From CAZSHG01 sp964606695 [NCBI: uncultured bacterium] (GTDB taxonomy: Bacteria > UBP14 > UBA6098), in assembly GCA_964606695.1 (NCBI GenBank), contig CAZSHG010000036.1, forward strand, positions 1 to 27,791: a DNA stretch of 27,791 bases, given 5' to 3'. Of the stretch, positions 20,106-27,791 are shown one piece after another. The first letter of the stretch is position 1, and every line of letters begins with the position of its first letter. Made by a program: the position numbers and the translations under genes. The notes below the pieces were generated by a model. It worked only from the letters and a program-made list of their open reading frames with translations, made no database searches and had not been told where the DNA came from.

Positions 20106-22814
20106 ATGAATAAATACGCTATTATTTTCAGTTTAATCTCGGTTGTTTCCATATTTGCCCTCGGCGCGGGAAACACATATTGGACGCCTTCGGGAGTTTA
20201 TATCGTTGTAACCTCCTGGAACGATGAGGGTTTATGGATTATCGACGCAAGAACGGGTGAAATCGACCAGTTAGAGATAGAGGGTCTTCGTGGGAGATAC
20301 GTCAATATCGGAGATAACCGTATATTCGCCAAAACGATTACTCCAAACGGTCAAATTCCCATAATATACAACATAACATCTGGGCAGGTCGAATACGTAT
20401 CCGACGCGGTTATATCCATCGGTTCGCCGTTTCCTACGGGCGATAAAATAGCCTGCGCGGTCGGCGATAGGCTGAATATATTCGACCGATCCGTCAGCGA
20501 AATAAGATCATTTACAATTGAGGAAGCACCGCACGAATTCGATTCACACGGGAACACTGTTCTGTGGGCTTCCGCGGACGGTATCGTCATGACTCTGGAT
20601 ATTTCGACCGGAGAAAAGGCGAAATATCCCGCACCGGTTTCTATGTGGCATCCGCTGTTTATTCACGATGAAATTCACGCCGAAGGTTCAGACGGTAATA
20701 TCTGGCAATATTCCGAAGGAAAATGGGAAATCGTCTGCGAGGGCCGTTCGCCGGTGGCCTATCGAGATGGAATTATAGTTACCAGAACCACCAGCCGCGC
20801 AATGGAAATAGTCGAGTCGGATATCTATTTCGTCCGAGACGACATCGAAAGGCGAATCGACGACGGCGATATTCTCATCGACCATGTAGACATACACCCG
20901 GAAGGCAAAGACATCGCTTTCGTGGACAGGCGCAACGATAACCTCTATGTGGCGGAACTCGACGGCATGCGATTGCACGATATCGAACTTCTCGCGGAGG
21001 CCGAACTCTTCACTGTCGAAACTTCACCGCGCCCACGCCCGGCGGAACCGATGCTCAACAATTACGCGCCTTATCTCCATCAGGTTTACGACACCCCGGA
21101 CGATTTCGACGGAAGCTGGTCATGCGGGCCTTCCAGTTGTATGATGGCGCAGGGAAAATACGAGATTCTCCCCCATCACGACATCACCTGTTCGTCGCCC
21201 TACAGCCACACCAGCCATTGGGGATGGTATATCAACAACGAGTATTCTTTCAACGGATATACTTACGATATTCTCGGCCTTGCCGCCGGCGACGTCTGGG
21301 TTACCGGGGCACACGGCTTCATCTGCAGGGAATACGGCGGCGCGGTATGGGCGTATATGCAGGATTGGCTCAACCAACATACCTTAACCAGCACGATAGA
21401 TTATTCCCCTACCTGGAGCGAATACACTGCCGAAATCGACGGCGGTTACGTCGTCGTGGCGAGTAATTCGATTCTTGGACTCGGCCATATAATTCTATTT
21501 AAGGGCTACAACGCCGACCACAGTTTCTGGGTGAACGATCCCTGGGGCAACGCGAACACTTCGCCCTACATGGATTACGATGGCGCGGACGCGATTCTGG
21601 ATTGGCCTGGCTATGACAACGGCCACGTCCAGCCGACGGTAAACGGCCTGATAACATCCCACGGAAGCGGGCTCGCAGAACCGGACACAATTGTCGATGA
21701 TCAAACCACCGGGTTCGACCGATATGGCTCTGGCTCTTTCTGGTGGGACGACGTAATCGGCTGGGAATCGCATATGTGGTTCACATACTCCACCAACGCT
21801 ACCGACACTACCAACGACACCTGCTACACAACCTGGACGCCGATTCTCCCCGACAGGCGATATTACGAGGTTTTCGCATACATTCCCAACAACCACGCAG
21901 TCGCCAGCGCGAAGTATCGAGTGTATCATGATTTAGGGATGACGCAGAGCATTATCCGCCAGGCGGATTACTTTAACGAATGGGTAAGCCTCGGGACATT
22001 CATGTGTGAGGCCTCTGCCGGAAGCTGGGTTTATCTCGGCGACGGCACTGGAGCTTCCGGCGAGCAAATTGGTTTCGACGCGATAAAATGGTCGGACAGG
22101 GGCGCTCTACCCGCTCCGGATACGCTGGTAGGACTTTTCAGCGACGGTTTCCGATGGGGCGGCCCGATTAAATGGCGAAGAATAGTTACCGGCGGAACCG
22201 AGGGCACTTTCTACTGGACGGGAAGTATAACTTCCACGCCGGATGTCAATTCGGGAACCTGGACTCCAATCCTGCCCGAATCCGGCGAATACAACGTTTA
22301 CGCCTATATACCATCGACATACGCCACCGCCGACGCGATATATCACATCCATCACTCTTCGGGAGAGGCCACCCAGACAATCGACCAGACCGTATATGGC
22401 GACGAATGGGTTCTGCTGGGGAGATGGACTTTCGATTCGGGAAGCTCGAATTACGTTTATCTGGGCGACTACACGGGTGCGTCGGGGAATTCCATTGGCT
22501 ACGACGCCGTAGTCTGGCGGAGCGTGGAGCTGAGCGTCGAGGATTGCGATAAACCTGATGGAATTTCACCCGGTATTTATCCCAACCCTTTTAATTCCGC
22601 AGTAACCATCGATATTGGGGGAATAGACGATTATCCCGTAATCGAAATCCGTATTTACGACATCAAAGGGCAAACTATCATAAATAAAGCGATAAATGGC
22701 GATAATCGAAAATACATCTGGAGGCCTTCGGAGAATATCGGCAACGGTATTTACTTCGTTAAACTCAGCGCAGGAGGTTACGAAACGTCAAGGAAACTGA
22801 TATATCTGAAGTAA
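20106..22814 (+). CDS. Secreted beta-propeller / C39-like peptidase / golvesin-domain protein with type IX sorting tail
   Basis: This 902-aa exported protein has a signal peptide (MNKYAIIFSLISVVSIFALG). Residues about 25-310 look like a TolB/WD-like propeller (GLWIIDARTGEI, DGIVMTLDISTGEK, DNLYVAELDG). Residues about 315-515 resemble a C39-like papain-fold peptidase. They have Gln326 (LHQVYD), nucleophile Cys340 in SWSCGPSSCMM, His461 in LGHIILFKGYN and Asp478 in WVNDPWGN. Two golvesin/Xly-like carbohydrate- or wall-binding domains follow (about 528-668 and 672-808), each with a TIVDD- or TLVGL-type start, TWTPILP, YxVYxxIP and VYLGDxTGASG. The sorting tail (about 820-902) has IYPNPFNSAVTI, IRIYDIKGQTI, GIYFVKLSAGG and LIYLK. 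There is no clear ribosome site before ATG 20106. All three C39 catalytic positions are present, so peptidase activity at the cell surface is plausible. Confidence 0.8.
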   Translation: MNKYAIIFSLISVVSIFALGAGNTYWTPSGVYIVVTSWNDEGLWIIDARTGEIDQLEIEGLRGRYVNIGDNRIFAKTITPNGQIPIIYNITSGQVEYVSDAVISIGSPFPTGDKIACAVGDRLNIFDRSVSEIRSFTIEEAPHEFDSHGNTVLWASADGIVMTLDISTGEKAKYPAPVSMWHPLFIHDEIHAEGSDGNIWQYSEGKWEIVCEGRSPVAYRDGIIVTRTTSRAMEIVESDIYFVRDDIERRIDDGDILIDHVDIHPEGKDIAFVDRRNDNLYVAELDGMRLHDIELLAEAELFTVETSPRPRPAEPMLNNYAPYLHQVYDTPDDFDGSWSCGPSSCMMAQGKYEILPHHDITCSSPYSHTSHWGWYINNEYSFNGYTYDILGLAAGDVWVTGAHGFICREYGGAVWAYMQDWLNQHTLTSTIDYSPTWSEYTAEIDGGYVVVASNSILGLGHIILFKGYNADHSFWVNDPWGNANTSPYMDYDGADAILDWPGYDNGHVQPTVNGLITSHGSGLAEPDTIVDDQTTGFDRYGSGSFWWDDVIGWESHMWFTYSTNATDTTNDTCYTTWTPILPDRRYYEVFAYIPNNHAVASAKYRVYHDLGMTQSIIRQADYFNEWVSLGTFMCEASAGSWVYLGDGTGASGEQIGFDAIKWSDRGALPAPDTLVGLFSDGFRWGGPIKWRRIVTGGTEGTFYWTGSITSTPDVNSGTWTPILPESGEYNVYAYIPSTYATADAIYHIHHSSGEATQTIDQTVYGDEWVLLGRWTFDSGSSNYVYLGDYTGASGNSIGYDAVVWRSVELSVEDCDKPDGISPGIYPNPFNSAVTIDIGGIDDYPVIEIRIYDIKGQTIINKAINGDNRKYIWRPSENIGNGIYFVKLSAGGYETSRKLIYLK

Positions 22815-22829
22815 CCGGATTTTATTCTC

Positions 22830-22857
22830 TTGATTATAGGTTGTATTTTTATATGTT
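22830..22857 (+). promoter_or_regulatory. Weak promoter candidate for the terminal two-gene unit
   Basis: TTGATT (22830-22835) and TATGTT (22852-22857) are separated by 16 bp in the 98-bp gap after the C39 gene. The -10 match is only four of six, so readthrough from upstream is also possible. Confidence 0.35.
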
Positions 22858-22877
22858 AATAATAATAGATGACGTTT

Positions 22878-22883
22878 AAGGAG
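22878..22883 (+). promoter_or_regulatory. Ribosome binding site pointing to an ATC codon
   Basis: AAGGAG (22878-22883) is the only strong site upstream of the next gene. At ideal distance (5 nt) it faces ATC at 22889, in frame with the gene, not the first in-frame ATG at 22913, which is 29 nt away. Confidence 0.55.
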
Positions 22884-22912
22884 TTAAAATCGAGAGGTAT
22901 CCTATAATATGC

Positions 22913-24112
22913 ATGTTGGCGATGTTAATCGCATGTTGCTCTTATGCGGATATGGGCGATTGGGATATCCTGTTCGGTTTGTATTCTTCCGATTCTGTTT
23001 TCACTGACGATTGGAATTTCGCCGGCGTAGATACTCTTGCCGATGATGAATGGGATTCGCGCGATATACAGAAGTATTTTCCTCCGGTTTCCGAATACGC
23101 TATCATTTTCTTTCCCCACAGCAATCCGTCGGAACCAGATTATTGGGCCTGGCCACATAATAACGATTATGCTTCCGACATCCGCTCCCCGCTGGATTCC
23201 ACGAAGACCTGGCGTATGAAAATCCGCTCATTATATAGCCACTCGAATACACTGACTATCTGGTGGAAGGACGAGGGGAAAATGCCGGGAACTTATCTCC
23301 CTATCCTGATTCGCGAAGACGGCGATACGATGAACATGCGCGAACGACACCAATATACGGCGGTATTTCCGCCCGGACTACAGAGGTGGAAATTCACGGT
23401 CGTGCCGGATTACTACGAAGGAATCAGCGTTAATCCCGCCAGCGCAATAGTTCATGTAGCCGAGACGCGGCATTTCAGGGCATATCTCCTGCACGATTCG
23501 GATTCCATAATGGCGAATACCGCCAGATGGGAATATCACGGTAGCGGCGGTTTCGTTGACAGTAACGGTTATTTCACTGGAAGTTCGCCGGGCGGAGGAT
23601 TTGTCCTGGCGGATATCGGTGGAATCGTCGATTCGGCGGAGGTTACGGTTATTCCCGGCGGCGATTTCTACGAGATTAGCCTTAACACGGGTTGGAATTT
23701 GATCTCACTTCCCGCGGTTCCATCGAGCAATAGGGTCGATGACATTTTCCCGGACATCATTCCGCCCGTGTATTTGTGGGACGCAGATTCGCAGAAGTCC
23801 AGAACAACCGATACGCTCTGTTTCGGGCGTGGCTACTTCGTTCTTAGTCCGAGTCCTTCCATTAACGAGTTCTCCGGTTCGGAGACCGATTCGATTGTCG
23901 CGCCTATTAGACGCGGCTGGAATATGTTGGGCGGACTGAACGAGACGATTTATTATCCGGGAGATTTTTCGGTTTATCCGCCGGAAATAATTATGGTTCC
24001 TCCCTTTATTTTTGACGAATATGTATATTTTCTCGTCGATTCGGTCGCGAGAACCCGTGGTTACTGGATTCTCAGCGCTACGAACGGCGAACTAAAAATT
24101 ATAACACATTGA
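22913..24112 (+). CDS. Exported 'GWNLIS' protein, possibly a lipoprotein
   Basis: The coordinates start at the first in-frame ATG (399 aa). The true start may be ATC 22889 (407 aa, [M]ERYPIICMLAMLIACC...), which completes a credible signal peptide and is preceded by AAGGAG; the ATG start leaves only a 12-residue uncharged leader. LIAC forms a lipobox, so lipid attachment is possible; cleavage after SYA is the alternative. Residues about 15-160 form a beta-rich domain with FGLYSSDSVF and AIIFFPHSNPSEPDYW, seen in other secreted proteins of candidate phyla. About 162-250 is a Big2-like Ig domain (ISVNPASAIV, VADIGGIVDSAEVTV). About 255-399 is a 'GWNLISLP' module (G260) with a second GWNMLGG. 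There is no sorting tail. The next gene starts 11 nt after the stop, so the two form an operon. Function unknown. Confidence 0.7.
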   Translation: MLAMLIACCSYADMGDWDILFGLYSSDSVFTDDWNFAGVDTLADDEWDSRDIQKYFPPVSEYAIIFFPHSNPSEPDYWAWPHNNDYASDIRSPLDSTKTWRMKIRSLYSHSNTLTIWWKDEGKMPGTYLPILIREDGDTMNMRERHQYTAVFPPGLQRWKFTVVPDYYEGISVNPASAIVHVAETRHFRAYLLHDSDSIMANTARWEYHGSGGFVDSNGYFTGSSPGGGFVLADIGGIVDSAEVTVIPGGDFYEISLNTGWNLISLPAVPSSNRVDDIFPDIIPPVYLWDADSQKSRTTDTLCFGRGYFVLSPSPSINEFSGSETDSIVAPIRRGWNMLGGLNETIYYPGDFSVYPPEIIMVPPFIFDEYVYFLVDSVARTRGYWILSATNGELKIITH

Positions 24113-24123
24113 GAGGTGGCAAA

Positions 24124-27100
24124 ATGACTACCAGGGCAAAAGGTGTAATAATATCGATTCTGGTGATTACCTGTGTAATATTTGGGATAACGAATTATTT
24201 CAAAGAAAGGTTCGAAGACCTCGATTATTGCAATACAATCAAGACTACGGCGGATTGGAATACCGTAGGTCAATACGGCGCACCCGGGAAGAATCCCGCC
24301 GAAGAGGTGGCCAACGTTACCGCCGCCGCGGGAGAACCGGTCGATGTCGCGACAAACGGGAAATATGTTTTCGTGGTTTCGACGGGTGCCAGCGGAGGAT
24401 TCACAATCCAGAATGCTATAACTCACACCAGAGAGGTTACCCATGTCTCGGCGGATAACGACCAGGGCGTCGCAATACACGGTCGATACGCCTACACCGT
24501 CGATGATGTCGGCGAAATTACGAAATACGATTGCGGGGACGTCAGTTCCGCAACCAACGTCTCCAATACGGATTTAGCCGGAACGGACTTGCGCGGAATC
24601 GCGGTCTCCAACGGCTGGCTGTATATAGCTTCTGACGCCGGTTTGATTGCCAAGGACGATTACGACGGGGCTTATTTTACAGTTGCTACGGGCGGCGATC
24701 CCCAGGATGTCGCGATATATGGCCCCTATATACTCGTTGCCGATGGCGATGGCGGTCTGAAGATTTACGAACACCTTAATACTGCCGCCGCGCCGAACTC
24801 GGTCGGTTCTATCGCCCTTGCCGATTGCCGCGGCGTTTCGGTCTATGGGACTTACGCTATATTGGGCGCGGGCGACAGTGTCTTTATCGTGGATGTAAGC
24901 AATCCTTCCACCCCCTCGGTCTCTAATCGACTCGGGTCGGCGGGGGATTGCAATGAGGCTTGCGTCTTGGCGGGCAAGGTTTACGCCGCTTGCGGCGATG
25001 CCGGAACGATGGTTTATGTCGGAGATGATCTCACAAATCTCAGGTCTATTGGCATCTCCCCTAATCCCGCTCTTGGATCGGCGATGGCAATCGTCCCCGT
25101 CGGGCACGAGGTAGCTGTGGCGCAAAACGGTAGTGGAACGGTGCAATACCTTTCGCAGGGTAATTCTATAAGCCCCCCTGCAGGATGGACATCGACCGAA
25201 GCTACCGCGCATAGAAACCCAATAGCCGCGACTATCTATGGAGATTACCTCTACGTATCTGAACAGACCTACGGCCTGATCACCTATGATCTTAATACGA
25301 TGACCATAGTTGACAGCATCCAGGTTCCCGACGGCACTTCGGCTACCGGATTATGTTGCACCGGTAGTTTCCTGCTCCAGGGACTCGGCGTGGGCGGACT
25401 ACGGTGCTATAATCTCAACGACCCTTCCAATCCGACCGTCGAATGGACAATAAGCTCAATTGGCGGCGGAGCGACGGTTATGTCGGTCGATGCCAATGGG
25501 GCATACGCATTCGTTTCGGCTTCTGGTTTCGGCACGACGGGCATTTATAAAATACCAATTCTCGGAGGAAGCCCCCCTGCCCCCACTACCTCGGTGGCAA
25601 TAGCAGATAACGTCTATAATATCGACGTCAGCGGAGAAATCGTTTACGCCGCGGCTACGGGACAGGGCCTTATCGCATACGACCTGGATTTGACCGAAAT
25701 AGACTCCTACTATTACGCAACAGGCGACTGTGAGGACGTAATCTGCGAGAACGACTACGCCTACCTCAATTACGGCGAAGGTGGTTTATTGGTCGTTTAT
25801 ATCGGCGACGTCGGCTCAGGTATTAGCCTCGCCGATAACCTGGACTATGCGACAATAGGAAACATCCTATCGATAGCTCGATTCGATAAATACCTTTGTG
25901 TAGGCGAGGAAGCCACAAGCAGTGAACTGCAATTCGTAGATGTATCAGATCCGACCGCGATTGGTGCGCCATCGACAAGTCTCGAAGGCGTAGTGGTGCC
26001 GGCGGGATTGGAATTACCGGTATATATGGCAAAATGGAACACAAATCTTGTCGTAGTGGACTATCTCGGCGGCGTATATACATGGGAAACCTACCCCGAT
26101 GACTGCACCGACCAGCTAACCACTTATTCCGTGCTCCATTCTAACAAAATGAACGATTTAACCGGAATCCGGTTCACGAACTGGCGATCCTGGGAATTCT
26201 ACCCGGACGACGATAAGGACACATGCTATTACTATATGTTCTATTACAAGGACGCTACGGCTTTATGGGATACTCTGCGCGTAATCCCGGTTGGCGCTCC
26301 TACCCCCGGATACGATGAATATCAGGTTCCCAATCCTCCGCCCTGGGCTTCCGAAGGCTGGTTCTGGATAGAAAGTTTCTTCGGAACCGGTTTCGACAGT
26401 TTGTGGTGGTATATCGAGATAACTGATTGGCATAATGTCTGGGCCGACCCTGATTCCGCCGGGCCGGGCGGGCCTTACACCGGCGTATGGAAGATCGACT
26501 CACTTATGATCGGTTACGGCAACGGCATGTGGCCGGGAACGCGCGGAAGTGCAATGACCTTGCATTTCGATTTCGGAGGTGGCGAGGATCAGAACCTGAT
26601 TATCGGGAAGGATTCTTCCGCCACCGATAGATACGATCCCGGGCTGGACGTTCCCTTCGTTCCCCCGGCAGACAGGCCTTATGCTTATTGGGCTTTAGAC
26701 GATCCTTTCGGGCCGGAAGGTGTCGGACTATCGGCTTGTTACGCGCCGACTCTGGTCGGAGCACGTCCGGTTAGATTAATCCTAAGCGATCCGGCGACGG
26801 TTACGTGGACGATACCGCCGGATATCATTCAGGGAGAATTCGTCCTGAACGAGATCGATTTGGCTACGACTTCCTCGATGGATTTAGAGGCCGGAGAATA
26901 CGTCATGCTACCCGGCGGCGGGTTCGCCATTTTCTTCTTCAACCAATTAGAACACGGCTGGAATCTCACCGGAACATCCGCCCTGCCGATTTCTGCATAT
27001 CCGTCCCAAACCTTCAATGCGATGTCAACCAACGTCTGGTGCTATGACGATGCGGTCGGCGGATATTACAACCCGGAGAAGATCGAACAGGGCAAGGCCT

Positions 27101-27762
27101 ATTTCGTCTTCGTCGATCAGGATAAGACCGGGCAGTTCTGCGGCGTAATGAACGATTGGGTTCGCACGGAAATCCATCCCGGTTGGAACCTAATATCGGG
27201 GCCTGCCGCAGGTTCGGTTCATTTAAGCAATATTCTCACGCGCCCCGACAGCGCGCTCTGGGCGGGACCGATATATAAATTGACCGATTCAGGTTACGAG
27301 GCCACGGAATGGATTAATCCCGGAGAGGGATACTGGGCTTATGGTTTGGACAATGCGGAGTTGTTCATCGACACGTTGTTATCTGGAAGTAGGAAGCTTG
27401 CGCCAACAATTACACCGGGTCTAACGAGCGAGTTGACGCTATCGATCGCTGGCAACGAGACTCGCCTTACAATCGGTGTCGATTCGAGGGCCTCGATGGA
27501 TATCGACAATAGATTCGACAGGCTCCAGCCGCCGGCGCGCCCCGGAAATGCGAACCTGGGTTACCTGTATTGCCAGGGCGCACCAGCTCCCCTATCGACC
27601 GATATTAACAGAGAAGGCGAATGGGAACTTCACATCAGGAATATATGCACTGCCTCGTCCGATTTCCCCCTGACTGCTACTAAAGACGGCGAAGCTCACG
27701 AAATCGGGGCTTCCGGCGTTCGGCTTGAACCGGGAGTTTATAAGATCGCCTATTCCGAACGC
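24124..27762 (+). CDS. Large exported beta-propeller 'GWNLIS' protein, 3' end missing
   Basis: The frame is open from ATG 24124 to the end of the window with no stop; the last genuine codons are ...GVYKIAYSE. About 1213 residues are real. After a GAGAGGTGG site the N-terminus MTTRAKGVIISILVITCVIFG is one hydrophobic segment (signal peptide or anchor). Residues about 60-640 carry repeated LVIVD/propeller blades such as LRGIAVSNGWLYIASDAG, PQDVAIYGPYILVADGDG and VFIVDVSNPSTPS. About 655-830 is unassigned, with Trp- and Tyr-rich strands. About 835-940 begins YDPGLDVPFVPP and resembles the N-terminal domain of the upstream protein. Two GWN modules follow (G945 and G1020; HGWNLTG and PGWNLISGP). 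The final part (LTLSIAGNETRLTIGVDSRA) commonly precedes a sorting tail, which would lie beyond the contig. Binding or scaffold roles are guesses. Confidence 0.75.
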
Positions 27763-27791
27763 AGATCGGAAGAGCACACGTCTGAACTCCA
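27763..27791 (+). other. Illumina TruSeq adapter sequence (artefact)
   Basis: The last 29 bases begin AGATCGGAAGAGCACACGTC and continue TGAACTCCA, matching the start of the standard TruSeq read-through adapter as I know it. They are not genomic. Translated in the open frame they give ...RSEEHTSEL, a known contamination signature in protein databases. The open frame across this stretch is therefore meaningless, and the contig ends at about 27762. Confidence 0.95.

Noticed and set aside
22909-22970. ATG 22909 as an alternative start near the 'GWNLIS' gene
   Set aside because: It is in a different reading frame from the supported protein.
24574-25212. Reverse-strand 212-aa frame inside the terminal propeller gene
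   Set aside because: The forward frame carries regular propeller repeats without a stop from 24124 to the window end; the antisense frame has no recognisable content.
27763-27791. Genuine C-terminal residues RSEEHTSEL of the last protein
   Set aside because: They are the translation of sequencing adapter.

Overview
The window looks like one complete metagenomic contig from an uncultured bacterium of the Fibrobacteres-Chlorobi-Bacteroidetes (FCB) group or a neighbouring candidate phylum. The evidence is several secreted proteins ending in type IX secretion (T9SS) sorting-tail motifs (NPFN...IYD..G...SGVYFVRL), OmpA-type envelope proteins, 'GWNLIS' modules and gingipain-like peptidase folds. 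The exact phylum cannot be fixed from the sequence. The first bases lie in a dispersed-type palindromic repeat. The last 29 bases (27763-27791) match the Illumina TruSeq adapter as I remember it, so the biological sequence stops at about 27762.

Layout. 1-462: a repeat fragment, an 80-bp MITE-like inverted-repeat element and a promoter. 463-5619: a lipoprotein and a 1333-aa peptidase C25-like protein with a type A tail, probably one operon. 5620-5986: intergenic DNA with 21-bp phased direct repeats. 5987-8338: a transglutaminase-like secreted protein whose sorting tail carries two in-frame palindromic repeat insertions. 8339-8707: a very AT-rich intergenic island with a good promoter. 8708-9352: a helical protein of unknown function. 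9440-10009 (-): a small exported, possibly barrel, protein. 10175-19604: a two-gene unit of an outer-membrane barrel/CARDB/double-OmpA fusion, overlapping by 8 nt a 2232-aa repetitive Cys-rich secreted protein with a gliding-type (type B-like) C-terminus. 19682-20020 (-): a small membrane protein. 20106-22814: a propeller/C39-like peptidase/golvesin protein with a type A tail. 22913-24112 and 24124-end: two exported 'GWNLIS' proteins, the second cut off by the contig end.

How they fit together. Almost everything here is predicted to be exported or envelope-attached, and no core T9SS motor or translocon gene is visible, so this is a cargo and surface-protein region. The most striking unit is the barrel-OmpA fusion coupled to the giant repetitive protein. 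It resembles, by architecture only, the SprF/SprB and PorP/PorE pairs of Bacteroidota. The fusion may dock the giant adhesin-like protein at the outer membrane and anchor it to peptidoglycan. Promoter-like sequences share a recurrent form, TTG-containing -35 boxes 16 (once 17) bp from TATAAT-like -10 boxes. No tRNA, rRNA, CRISPR array, transposase or phage gene was recognised.
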